The notes beneath the pieces were generated by a model, which was not told the origin of the DNA, searched no databases, and saw only the letters and a program-made list of their open reading frames with translations. From contig DUVI01000032.1 in the NCBI GenBank assembly GCA_012841065.1, positions 1-64,000 of the forward strand: a stretch of 64,000 nt of DNA, given 5' to 3'. A program made the position numbers and the translations under genes. Numbering within the stretch: position 1 is the first letter of the stretch; each line of letters starts with the position of its first letter. The DNA is from Bacillota bacterium (GTDB taxonomy: Bacteria > Bacillota > Sulfobacillia > Fermentithermobacillales > Fermentithermobacillaceae). Positions 40,697-50,625 of the stretch are shown in pieces.

Positions 40697-40939
40697 GCTC
40701 CTCCCCCGTTTTTTCTTGCAGGCCATGAGGGCGGCCCCCTGATTTCTCCCTGTCTATACGTTTATCGCAACCGGCGTCGTAAGATGCCGCGTACAAGACA
40801 CCATATACCACAAACCAATCGGAACTCCTCTTTGCCTGGTTCCGTTGGATGTGCAGGCAAGAACCTGTGCGTTTACCTTGCTGCAGAGATATCTTCTACT
40901 AGCGCCAACCTGCCTTAACGAACATTGGGGCCAGGAGAA

Positions 40940-42664
40940 TCAGTCTGGCTTGAGAAGTCGCCCGGCTTGCCTTGCGCCAACACGGTTGCCCAGATACGCC
41001 ATGAAAAGAGCAAATACCGCCAATCCCCCGTGGGCAACCGCATTCAACCTCGCCAGGGAAGATTGAGGGTAGATACCTATGGTTACCAATACAGAAGGGG
41101 CCATCAGTAGCACAGATAGGGCTATGGCCACGCCCATCCCGGCCAAGAGCACTGTGATGAATTTGCCGGTCCCTTTTGCCCCCTTGGACAAGGCAAGCTC
41201 TATCCTTATGGAGAAATCCGGGAAATAAGCATCGAGCAGGATCTGACATAAGCCAATTATTGTGGAAATTGACCCAGCTATCAGGAGGTTGCGCCATAGA
41301 GGATACAGGGGTAACCGGGTAAGTTCCAGAGCAACGAAGAAGGGCACGCTCAATAGAATGCCCGGGAGCACAGCGTAAGCGAGTTTGGCACAAAACAGAT
41401 CCCTGCCGTCAACAGGATTAGCCTGCAACAGCCAAAAAGACGAACCTTCCCTGCTCATAGAAACGCCCCCGGTCTGGCCTCCGACCACTGCCCCCATGAT
41501 ACTCACCATCATCACACTAAGGATAGACAAGAAGCTTTGAGCGGCTGCAGAATATTCGCCCCCACCCCATCCACGTACTAAGTTATACACGAAAAACCCC
41601 AACCCCATAGTGCTTGTTCCCAGACAGTACCACAGCACCGGATCCCGGAAAAGCAGTTTCACATCTTTACGCAAGATAGTCCAAAACGCCCCCTGCATTC
41701 TGGTGGTATGTCCCCAAGCTCGTGAAGCGCCTGACGATTTGGGCTTCCGGGCGGCCCTTCTCACACCCCCGGTTGCAGCTGAGCTTCCTTCCAGGCCAGA
41801 CGCCCATCCTGCAAAATACCACCTGGCCGACACTGTCACTGCAAGCCAGACAACGACTAGAGCAGCACACGCCAGGGGCACAACATATTGGGAAGTGCTT
41901 ACATCAAACCTGTCCAACATACCCAGTATCGAGTTCACTGACCATGTGGTAGGAAGATACCATCTCCCGGTAAGGTTGAGGGGCTCGATCTGGCTCAGCA
42001 GTTCCATAGGATCCTCGCTTGCAGAGATCTTGGTACTTGTCATCTTAGAGAAAAGCACTATCAACATGCCCAAAATAGCTGCGATGGCGACGAAAAGGCG
42101 CTTTAGCTTGGCGCCAGGCAAGTACCTCATTGCAAGCAGCAGCAGCAATGTAACCGCCCCGTATACCACAAGCAACAAAAGCATGAACGACAATATCACC
42201 ATCACATAAAACCCAAGCCCTGCCCGGTTAACCGAACCCCATGCAAACCAGGTAGAAGCTCCAAACACCAACACCATAGGCAATATAGAAGCATAAGCGG
42301 TGATGAACTTGGTCGCAAACACCGCGCGAGACGGAACTGGCTGGGAGAGTAGGAACCCGATATCATCGGATTCGTATATGATCCGGAAGGTAGTCTGAAA
42401 TCAACTAAGGAATACGAACACTATGACGTAGGTAGCCAGCCCGTTGAGTAGTTGGACAGCCACGGCGTCAGCCATTCCCGGAACCGGAGCAAGATGGGAC
42501 TCAATGGAGCCGAAAACATAACGTGCACCGTAGTAAACGGCACCGGCCAAGGCAAGCCACAAAACAGGCAGAAGCACCAACTTAATTCTGTCCTTGGTAG
42601 CGGCCTTTCTCTTGTTTAGCACCGATATAAGGTCGAGCTTAAGTATCATCCATATATAGTTCAT
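40940..42664 (-). pseudogene. ABC-2 type permease interrupted by an in-frame TGA
   Basis: ORFs 42401..42664 and 40940..42322 share one frame (575 codons in total); across the TGA at 42401-42403 it reads VFVFLS*FQTTFRIIYESDDIGFLLSQPVPSRAVFATKF. Confidence 0.65.
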
Positions 42665-42708
42665 ACCATCACCTTCTTCAGTCCGGATATGCCATGCCAG
42701 GAGGAGCC

Positions 42709-43509
42709 TTACTCGATCCTTCGGCTATCAGTATTAGACCCCAAATGTCTGACGAGTTCTTCATACTCATCGCCTCCAGTAAGTTTTAGGAAAAGGTCCT
42801 CAAGGGACGCGTCTTCGCTTGCACCAGGAAGAACTCGTTGCCTGAGGTCATCGACGCTACCTTCAGCGATAAGGTGCCCCTTGTGAATGATCCCTACCCG
42901 GTCACACATCCCCTCAGCGATCTCCAAGATGTGGGTTGACATGAAAACAGCCCGTCCGCCCTGGGCATACTGCCTTAGCACTTCTTTGACCAGCCGGGCG
43001 CTTTTTGGATCCAGGCCTACAGTAGGCTCGTCTAAGAACAGCACTTTGGGTTCGTCCAGAAGCGCCGCTGAGATACATACCTTCTGCCGCATTCCATGCG
43101 AAAAGTTTGACAGAAGTTCATCTTGCCTGTCCCTGAGCTCAAAGATATAAAGAAGCTCATCCATGCGGTCAGCGGCTTTCTTACGGTCCATCTTCCGTAG
43201 GTCAGCCACGAACTGCAGAAGCTCCCTGGCGCTCAACGTATCGTAGACATTGGGAGTGTCGGGAACGTAACCTATCATTGCCTTGGCTTCCACTGGTTTT
43301 TCATGGATATCAACGCCACATATCTTTGCCTGCCCTGAGGTGGGCGACAAAAGCCCGCACAACATCTTTATGGTGGTGGTTTTGCCTGAACCGTTGGGCC
43401 CCAGGAACCCGAAAATCTCACCTGGACCCACTGATAACGTGAGGTCACTGACGGCAGTCAGTGCTCCGTACTTCTTGGTTAGTCCATCAGCCCGGATCAA
43501 ATCGTTCAT
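42709..43509 (-). CDS. ABC transporter ATP-binding protein
   Basis: GFLGPNGSGKTTTIKML; LSNFSHGMRQKVCISAALLDEPKVLFLDEPTVGLD. Confidence 0.93.
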   Translation of the reverse strand: MNDLIRADGLTKKYGALTAVSDLTLSVGPGEIFGFLGPNGSGKTTTIKMLCGLLSPTSGQAKICGVDIHEKPVEAKAMIGYVPDTPNVYDTLSARELLQFVADLRKMDRKKAADRMDELLYIFELRDRQDELLSNFSHGMRQKVCISAALLDEPKVLFLDEPTVGLDPKSARLVKEVLRQYAQGGRAVFMSTHILEIAEGMCDRVGIIHKGHLIAEGSVDDLRQRVLPGASEDASLEDLFLKLTGGDEYEELVRHLGSNTDSRRIE

Positions 43510-43690
43510 CTCCTCTCAGGTCTCGGTAGCGGTTCTCCGAAATGGCACCAGGCACGTGGCTCTGACACATTCTGCTGGATATATACGTCTTGGCAGGCAA
43601 TGAGGTAACACCGGTGCCAGGAACGATAAGGCATCAGAAGTGCTTGGCTGATGCGTCTGCGGCCACCGCGTCCCCAAGAAGCGGCTGAAT

Positions 43691-44189
43691 TGGTGCACCA
43701 TGTGCGCCATTCGGCACAACCATCCCACGAAAAAGAGCCAAAATGGTGCACCACGTGCGCCATTCGGCACAACCATCCCGCAAAAAAGGACAAAAATGGT
43801 GCACCAGAGGCACCATTCAGCGCCGCCATCCCATGAAAAAGAGCCAAAATGGTGCACCACGTGCGCCATTCGGCACAACCATCCTGCCAAAAAGGACAAA
43901 TATGGTGCACCACGTGCACCATTCGATGCCGCCATCCTGCAAAAAGGACAAAAATGGTGCACCAGAGGCACCATTCAGTGCCGCCATCCCACGAAAAAGA
44001 GCCAAAATGGTGCACCAGAGGCACCATTCAGCGCCGCCATCCTGCCAAAAAGGACAAATATGGTGCACCACGTGCACCATTGAGGGCCGTGAGCCCGAAG
44101 AGAGGAACCAGATTGGTGCATCTCGTGCGCCATTACACGCCTAGCCCAAGACAAAACCAGACCGAGTGGCGCATCATGTATGCCACTTG
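43691..44189. repeat. Ten-unit tandem array, 53-bp period, each unit with a 19-bp inverted repeat TGGYGCA-N5-TGCRCCA
   Basis: Unit starts 43691, 43744, 43797, 43850, 43903, 43955, 44008, 44061, 44114, 44167. Confidence 0.95.
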
Positions 44190-44243
44190 GTACCATCAAT
44201 ACATAAAGCAACCGGCAACAGTGCGGCAAAGGAAATCATTCCC

Positions 44244-44969
44244 CTATTCCCCCAGGTAAGCCTGGCGCACCTGGTCATTGCCCAGCAAGTCGCGTGACTC
44301 ACCGTGGAGCACCACTTTACCGGTCTCAAGCACGTAAGCGCGTGAAGCGGTGTTGAGTGCCAAGTGAGCATTCTGCTCCACGAGCAATACGGTAGTGCCA
44401 TCACAGTTAATCTCCTCTATGATCCGGAAAACATCCTTCACGATCATGGGCGCAAGCCCCATGGAAGGCTCGTCCAAGAGCAACATCTTGGGCCTGGACA
44501 TAAGCGCACGCCCCATAGCAAGCATTTGCTGCTCTCCGCCGCTCAGAGTGCCTGCCAGCTGCTTTTCCCTCCCCTTTAGCTGCGGAAACAGCGAAAACAC
44601 CTTGTCCAAATCGTCGTGAATCTGCTGTCTGCCCTGCCCTCTCCCTGACCGGGAATATGCACCCAGTTCCAAGTTCTCCATAACGGTCATACGGGAAAAC
44701 ACCCTCCGCCCTTCGGGTACGTGGGAGATGCCCATTTTGACGATGTCTTCAGGATTGCAGCGGGTTATGTTCACGCCATCAAACGTAATCTCTCCCTCGG
44801 AAGGAGTCAGAAGCCCGGAGATAGTCTTGAGCGTTGTGGTCTTCCCGGCCCCATTAGCGCCGATCAGAGCCACGATCTCACCCTGACCGACGTCTATTGA
44901 CAGTCCCTTGAGCGCCCTTATCGTTCCATAGCAAGTTACAACATTTTTAAGCGACAACATTAGCTTCAT
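44244..44969 (-). CDS. livF: Branched-chain amino acid ABC transporter ATP-binding protein LivF
   Basis: ALIGANGAGKTTTLKTISGLL; LSGGEQQMLAMGRALMSRPKMLLLDEPSMGLAP. Confidence 0.93.
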   Translation of the reverse strand: MKLMLSLKNVVTCYGTIRALKGLSIDVGQGEIVALIGANGAGKTTTLKTISGLLTPSEGEITFDGVNITRCNPEDIVKMGISHVPEGRRVFSRMTVMENLELGAYSRSGRGQGRQQIHDDLDKVFSLFPQLKGREKQLAGTLSGGEQQMLAMGRALMSRPKMLLLDEPSMGLAPMIVKDVFRIIEEINCDGTTVLLVEQNAHLALNTASRAYVLETGKVVLHGESRDLLGNDQVRQAYLGE

Positions 44970-45720
44970 CTCCCAAGTACGCCCTTATAACTGCCGGGTC
45001 TCTCTGGACTTCCTCCGGCGTCCCTTCAGCAATCTTCACCCCATGGTCCAAGACTGCCACCCTGTCTGCCATACCCATGACCATTTTCATATCGTGCTCT
45101 ATGAGCAGAATGGTCTTGCCTGCATCCCTGATGCGCCTTATGAGCTCTGTAGTCTCGTTTGTTTCCTGAGGATTCATGCCTGCGGCCGGCTCATCAAGCA
45201 GGAGGAGTTCAGGATCGGTGGCCAGTGCCCTTGCGATCTCGAGCTGTCTCTGCTGGCCGTACGAAAGGTTCGACGCCTTTTCATCAGGATCGACGTCCAG
45301 TCCGACGAAATCCAAGAGTTCCAGGCACCGTTTCCGGGTCTCCGCCTCTTCTTTTCTCACACCGGGAATACCTAAGATGGCACCTAAGACTCCTGCTTTT
45401 GTGCGGCAATGCCTGCCTATCATCACGTTTTCAAGCACAGTCATCTGACCGAAGAGCCTGATATTTTGGAAAGTGCGGGCAAGGCCCGAATCGGTAATCT
45501 CGTGAGGCCGCAGGGTAGCCAGGTCACGGCCGCCAAAAAGTATCTCCCCGGAATCAGGAGTGTATATGCCGGTTACCAGGTTAAACAATGTTGTCTTACC
45601 TGCACCGTTGGGGCCTATTAAACCCAAGATGGCACCCTGTTCTATGGACAAGCTGACCTCACGTACCGCGGCTATCCCTCCGAATGACTTGCTCACATTC
45701 CTCAACTCAAGAACCGGCAT
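44947..45720 (-). CDS. livG: Branched-chain amino acid ABC transporter ATP-binding protein LivG
   Basis: GLIGPNGAGKTTLFNLVTGIYTPDSGEI; LSYGQQRQLEIARALATDPELLLLDEPAAGMNPQET; start placed at 45720. Confidence 0.93.
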   Translation of the reverse strand: MPVLELRNVSKSFGGIAAVREVSLSIEQGAILGLIGPNGAGKTTLFNLVTGIYTPDSGEILFGGRDLATLRPHEITDSGLARTFQNIRLFGQMTVLENVMIGRHCRTKAGVLGAILGIPGVRKEEAETRKRCLELLDFVGLDVDPDEKASNLSYGQQRQLEIARALATDPELLLLDEPAAGMNPQETNETTELIRRIRDAGKTILLIEHDMKMVMGMADRVAVLDHGVKIAEGTPEEVQRDPAVIRAYLGDEANVVA

Positions 45721-46759
45721 GTTCTTCCCCTCCTCCGCCTGCCACACCAGTACCGCTTGAACCGGCACCGGACCTTACAGCCAAATCGGCCAACTGCTCA
45801 TTCACGACACATGGACTTGGTGAACCTTTCCGCTGCGCTCTTTTCATTGCTGAAGCAAACCGGCGGCGTACCATGTCAATCCCGGACTGCTCAAGCCCAC
45901 GAGATCTGCGGAACTTGGAGACACGAAGGCCATTTAGCCCCGTCCCCACCAGCCCCTGGGGACGCACCAGCATCATGACTACCAGCAACGCCCCGTAGAA
46001 CATCATGCGGTGCTGGGATACGAAATCGGAAACCCCACGGAGAAGCTCAGGCGCATAGGTCAGTACTGCCGCGCCGATAACCGGGCCCTCCAGGCTTCCC
46101 ATGCCCCCCAAAACCACCATGCTGAGGATTTCCACTGAGGCGCTGAAAGCAAAAGAAGACGGGTGCAAGTACCTGAACCAGTGGGCGAAAAGCCCTCCTG
46201 CAATCCCGGCCCATGCCGCGCTTATCACAAAGGCAAGCACCTTGTGGCGGGTAACGTCGATGCCCATTGCGACGGCGGCAACTTCGTCCTCGCGGATGGC
46301 AGTAAGTGCCCGCCCGAAGCGTGAGTTCATCAGACGCGTCATTGTCCAGTACACCAAGACAGCAGCAATTGCCGCAATGGTAAGGTTAGTCTGCTTGGAT
46401 ATCCCCCTGAGGCCGAACGGCCCGCCTGTTACTTTCATATTGAGGATGGACACACGGATAATCTCTCCAAAACCCAGGGTAGCAATGGCAAGATAATCTC
46501 CTTTGAGCCTCAACGTGGGAAGCCCCACCAGCAGCCCGAAGAGCGCAGCCATTGCTCCGCCTGCGATGAGCGCCACGGCAAAGGACAGACCATAAACCGA
46601 CGTGAGGATCCCTGCAGTATATGCCCCAATTCCCATAAACGCCGCGTGTCCCAGGGACAGCTGCCCAGCACACCCTGTAACCAAATTGAGGCTCAGCGCC
46701 ATTATCACGTTTATGCTGGCGATCACCAGTAGCTGGTAATAATACGGACTGATCATCAT
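45707..46759 (-). CDS. livM: Branched-chain amino acid ABC transporter permease LivM
   Basis: GHAAFMGIGAYTAGIL; LPTLRLKGDYLAIATLGFGEIIR. Confidence 0.93.
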   Translation of the reverse strand: MMISPYYYQLLVIASINVIMALSLNLVTGCAGQLSLGHAAFMGIGAYTAGILTSVYGLSFAVALIAGGAMAALFGLLVGLPTLRLKGDYLAIATLGFGEIIRVSILNMKVTGGPFGLRGISKQTNLTIAAIAAVLVYWTMTRLMNSRFGRALTAIREDEVAAVAMGIDVTRHKVLAFVISAAWAGIAGGLFAHWFRYLHPSSFAFSASVEILSMVVLGGMGSLEGPVIGAAVLTYAPELLRGVSDFVSQHRMMFYGALLVVMMLVRPQGLVGTGLNGLRVSKFRRSRGLEQSGIDMVRRRFASAMKRAQRKGSPSPCVVNEQLADLAVRSGAGSSGTGVAGGGGEEHAGS

Positions 46760-47629
46760 TTACACCTTCTCCTGCAAATTTCGCCCAAGTATCCCCGACG
46801 GCTTCACAAGCAGCACCAAGGCCAGTATCCCGAAAGCAATGGCGTCTCTCCACTCTGACTTGAGGAGAGCAATCCCCATAACCTCGGCCATGCCCAAGAG
46901 AATGCCGCCCAACATGGCTCCGGGGATACTCCCGACGCCTCCCAACACAGCAGCTGTAAACCCTTTGAGCCCCGGCATCATGCCCATAGACGGATCCACT
47001 GCGTTGAAGTTCATTCCTATTAAGACTCCCGCTGCTGCGGCCAAGGCGGAGCCAATTGCAAAGGTAAAAGCAATTACACGGTTAACACTTATCCCCATTA
47101 AGCTTGCAGTTTCTTTATCTTCCGCCGCCGCCCTCATGGCTTTGCCTATCTTGGTCTTCTGGACCAAAAAATGAAGCGCGATCATCAAGCCCACACTTGT
47201 GAGCAGAATCAGCACATCGAACGAGTTTATACGCAATCTGCCGAGGTTAAGCCGTTTCACTTCAAAGGGAATCGGAAAAGCCCTTGTCTGGGGCCCCATC
47301 AAGGCAAGGGCAAGGTTGCGCAGGAATATTGACATACCTATTGCGCTGATAAGCACTGCGAGGCGGGGAGCTTTTCTCAGCGGCCTGTATGCGATCTTCT
47401 CAACGACAACACCGACAAGTGCCGCCCCTGCCATTGCCACGACCATGGCGGCAGCAAAGGGAAGCCCCGCTGTTTGAGACGTCATAAGCCCTATGAAGGC
47501 GCCTACCATGTATATTTCGCCGTGGGCAAAATTGATGAGGCGTAATACGCCGTATACCATGGTGTATCCCAGGGCAATCAGTGCATAAGAACTGCCCAGG
47601 GTGAGTCCGTTTACAACTTGCTGTAGCAA
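46760..47629 (-). CDS. livH: Branched-chain amino acid ABC transporter permease LivH
   Basis: GLTLGSSYALIALGYTMVYGVLRLINFAHGEIYMVGAF. Confidence 0.93.
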   Translation of the reverse strand: MLQQVVNGLTLGSSYALIALGYTMVYGVLRLINFAHGEIYMVGAFIGLMTSQTAGLPFAAAMVVAMAGAALVGVVVEKIAYRPLRKAPRLAVLISAIGMSIFLRNLALALMGPQTRAFPIPFEVKRLNLGRLRINSFDVLILLTSVGLMIALHFLVQKTKIGKAMRAAAEDKETASLMGISVNRVIAFTFAIGSALAAAAGVLIGMNFNAVDPSMGMMPGLKGFTAAVLGGVGSIPGAMLGGILLGMAEVMGIALLKSEWRDAIAFGILALVLLVKPSGILGRNLQEKV

Positions 47630-47661
47630 ATCTCACACCTCCGCCTAAGTCCAAGCAGGCA

Positions 47662-47772
47662 GGGTGGGGAGCAGACACGGCTCAGTTAGGTGAAGTCCCA
47701 CCCGGAGTTCAGCCGAAGTCCAACCAAGGTCCGGCCGGAGTTCAGCCAAAAGAGACCATCTGCTCCCACCCC
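47662..47772 (-). repeat. Long hairpin with 11-bp tandem repeats in its loop, between livK and livH
   Basis: GGGTGGGGAGCAGA (47662-47675) / TCTGCTCCCACCCC (47759-47772); loop GAAGTCCCACCC, GGAGTTCAGCC, GAAGTCCAACC, AAGGTCCGGCC, GGAGTTCAGCC (47692-47747). Confidence 0.75.
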
Positions 47773-47831
47773 GTTGTTTGCCTGGTACGCTGCACTAAGT
47801 CAATCCTTAGCCCGTCGCTGCTTTGGCGCTG

Positions 47832-49049
47832 CTAGCTAGCCCTGACGAACGTCCCGTTCTCAATCTTGAGAATAAGGACGTCTTTCACCGCTTCGCCCTT
47901 GGCATCAAAGGACGTCGTGCCGGTAACTCCCGGAAAATCTTTGATAGCAGCCATTTCATCCTTGAGGGCTGCTCTGTCGTTGCCTGCCTTAGCCAGAGCT
48001 TGCGCCACTATCTTCATAGTGTCGTAGGCGTTTGCAGCGAACATGTCAGGCTCTTGTGAATACTTCTGCTTGTAACTTGACACGAAGGCTTGAACGGCTT
48101 CTACCTCATCGCCTGAGTAAAACCCGGCAGTGAATGCCGCACCCTCAACTGCATCGCCACCAAGTTCAACAAGTTTTTCTGAATAGAAGCCATCAGCGCC
48201 GAGGAATATTGCCTCTATACCTTGCCTTCTGGCCTGCTGGGCTATCTTGGCGGCTTCAGTGTAATAGCCTGCAATATACAGTGCCTCAATTTCATCGCCG
48301 ATCTTGGTAAGCTGGGCCCTGAAGTCCTCGTCTCCGTCGAGGTACGACTCGGTTCCCACAATTGAGGCGCCCAGTTCTTGAGCTTTGGCAGTGAAATTGT
48401 CTTTCAGGGCAACACCGTAGTCATTGTTGGCGTAAATCACTGCGAGCTTGTTGAAGCCTAGCTCGGAAACAGCATACTCGGCCATCTGCTGGGCCTGCAC
48501 ATCGTCGGTGATAACGTTGCGGAAGATGTAATCACCTATATCTGTCAACCCAGGAGCAGTGGATGACGGGGTAACCATTAGGACTCCTGAATCCTGAGCG
48601 ATGGGAGCGACTGTGGCAGTCTCGCCGCTCAGCACTGCTCCTACAATTGCGGTTACTCTGTCCTGGTCAATGAGTTTTTGAATTGCGTTGGCAGCTTCGG
48701 TCGATTCACCTCTGCTGTCCTCGGCAATCAGCTGGAGAGTATATCCGTTAACGCCGCCGTCTGCGTTAATCTCGTCGATAGCTGTCTGGACACCGTTTCT
48801 CACACTTTGTCCGTATGTGGCGTAGTCGCCTGTAAGCGGCCCGACCATGCCTATCTTGATTACCTTATCGACGCCGTCAGCCTCACCTGAGGGCCCCTCA
48901 GACCTTGAGCCCGAGCAACCAACCAAGAACATGGCAGCGGCCAATAGCACTGCAATGCTGACGGTACGCATACTCCGAATCCGAAACCTCTTGCCCTTGC
49001 TGTCGCTGTGGTTCTTGTTTGAGTCAAACAGATAGTTCATGAACTTCAT
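47832..49049 (-). CDS. livK: Branched-chain amino acid ABC transporter substrate-binding lipoprotein
   Basis: Lipobox MFLVGCSGS; IKIGMVGPLTGDYATYGQSVRNGVQTAIDEINADGG. Confidence 0.93.
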   Translation of the reverse strand: MKFMNYLFDSNKNHSDSKGKRFRIRSMRTVSIAVLLAAAMFLVGCSGSRSEGPSGEADGVDKVIKIGMVGPLTGDYATYGQSVRNGVQTAIDEINADGGVNGYTLQLIAEDSRGESTEAANAIQKLIDQDRVTAIVGAVLSGETATVAPIAQDSGVLMVTPSSTAPGLTDIGDYIFRNVITDDVQAQQMAEYAVSELGFNKLAVIYANNDYGVALKDNFTAKAQELGASIVGTESYLDGDEDFRAQLTKIGDEIEALYIAGYYTEAAKIAQQARRQGIEAIFLGADGFYSEKLVELGGDAVEGAAFTAGFYSGDEVEAVQAFVSSYKQKYSQEPDMFAANAYDTMKIVAQALAKAGNDRAALKDEMAAIKDFPGVTGTTSFDAKGEAVKDVLILKIENGTFVRAS

Positions 49050-49841
49050 TTATGACGTTCCCTCCCTGTTGGTCTTGAACATATATAAGGCATCTCGTAT
49101 GAAAGCGGCTAACCCTCACACATGTGATCCCACGTCCCTGCACGGGATACCGCCGCTATGAGCTGAAACCCATACGGGTATCCAGCGATCACTGCCAATT
49201 GACATGCGAACACAGTGCGTCTGGAATCTGGTGATAAGCAGAATCTGAATCCGCTCGATTTGAGCATCTGCCGCTCTCAGTCGGACCGAGTCACACTCAC
49301 ACAGGCGTCATTCAAACAGCCTGAACAAGTGAGTTACAAGACAAAGATGGAAGAAGGAACCCTGGACGCAAATTGCCAAGGCTTTAGCAGGGAGGTATCA
49401 GACGATGAACCTAGCTCCTGGAATACACGGAGTACCCGAAACCAGTAGACCAGGTTTCCCTGCCTCTTCCCTCTTTCGCCATTATTCGGACGCCCGCAAG
49501 AACCACAGGGCGTACTGGCGTCCTGGTAATCCCCACTGTTATCACCCCCGTTTCACGCGTCCGGACAAAACAAAAACCCGGACGACAAGCGAACAATCTT
49601 AAGCAAAAATTTGCTGTAAGGAACTTGCCGCTCGGGTATTTTCCACCCACGGTGTGCTTTGCGCCTTCAAAGCTAGTACCGCTCGGTCCAGGCTTTCAGA
49701 ACTGCGTTCTGAAACGGAACCCTAAGGTACCCTTCCTTATACAAAATATCCTTCGTTGGATATTGAAAGGAATTTTATCAAATGAATCTGAGATATGCAA
49801 CGGGTGTGTTAATTTTCAGTGGCAACGAATAAATCTCAAAT

Positions 49842-50543
49842 TCACCGGGGACCGTCGTGTGCGGCGCCTTCCTCCACCAGCTTGCCTCTTACTATAAGCC
49901 GCACTGACGGCTTTTGACTGTAGTCGCACGTAACCAGGGTAATCAGCTTATCTTCCCCTGAGGGTTGCAATACCCACGTGTCTTCGGGGTTGACTACCAA
50001 AACCTCAAATACTCGGTACACATAAGTCTCGCCTTCCAGGCCCGTGAATTGGATTTCATCATCTACGGCTACCTCATGCAGGCGGTTGAAGTGCCTACCG
50101 TAGGCACGCATACGGTGGCCGGCAATCACGTAGTTCCCGGCTTCTCCCGGACCTGATGTGCCCGCCACATGAGCTACGGATATGTTCAGGTTCTCTTCAG
50201 TGTCTTCCTTTAGCACCGGTATTTTGAGATCGATCTTCTTGATGGTAAGCACGCCTTCCATGTTCTCAAGGATGAACTGCTCCAAGGCAGGGTCATGGTA
50301 GCTTGAAGAACCTGATTCCTCAGTTGAAGGGCCTCCGGAAGTGCCGATCTGCTCGTCTTGACCGGAAATACCCTCCTGGGAGGCCGAGGACGCCGGCTGT
50401 GATCTGGAAGAGTTGAACTCGTCCCACATCGCCAGAAGCTGCTGCTGGCGGTAGTCGAAATATCTGCTGCGCACCGTCGGATAAGCCAGCAGACAAAGGC
50501 CCAGGATTATAAAGAAGAATGCAATGCCCCGCCTCACAAGCAT
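49842..50543 (-). CDS. Class D-like sortase
   Basis: YVIAGHRM (His), ITLVTCDYS (TLxTC Cys), SVRLIVRGKL (Arg); N-terminal TM. Confidence 0.9.
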   Translation of the reverse strand: MLVRRGIAFFFIILGLCLLAYPTVRSRYFDYRQQQLLAMWDEFNSSRSQPASSASQEGISGQDEQIGTSGGPSTEESGSSSYHDPALEQFILENMEGVLTIKKIDLKIPVLKEDTEENLNISVAHVAGTSGPGEAGNYVIAGHRMRAYGRHFNRLHEVAVDDEIQFTGLEGETYVYRVFEVLVVNPEDTWVLQPSGEDKLITLVTCDYSQKPSVRLIVRGKLVEEGAAHDGPR

Positions 50544-50625
50544 CCAGTCCTTTCTGTCCTTCCATGACTACAAGCTGCCCAGGATGGCCCGTGCAGCTTG
50601 TAGTCAAACACAGTTCACTTTGGAA

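Noticed and set aside
43691-44189. CRISPR array
   Set aside because: The linkers between palindromes are themselves repeated variants, not unique spacers. The repeat is a short palindrome, flanking units decay together with their linkers, and no cas genes are present.
43506-44259. Long ORFs through the repeat array as real proteins
   Set aside because: All six frames are open because a stop-poor 53-bp unit is repeated; the period is not a multiple of 3 and no frame is privileged.
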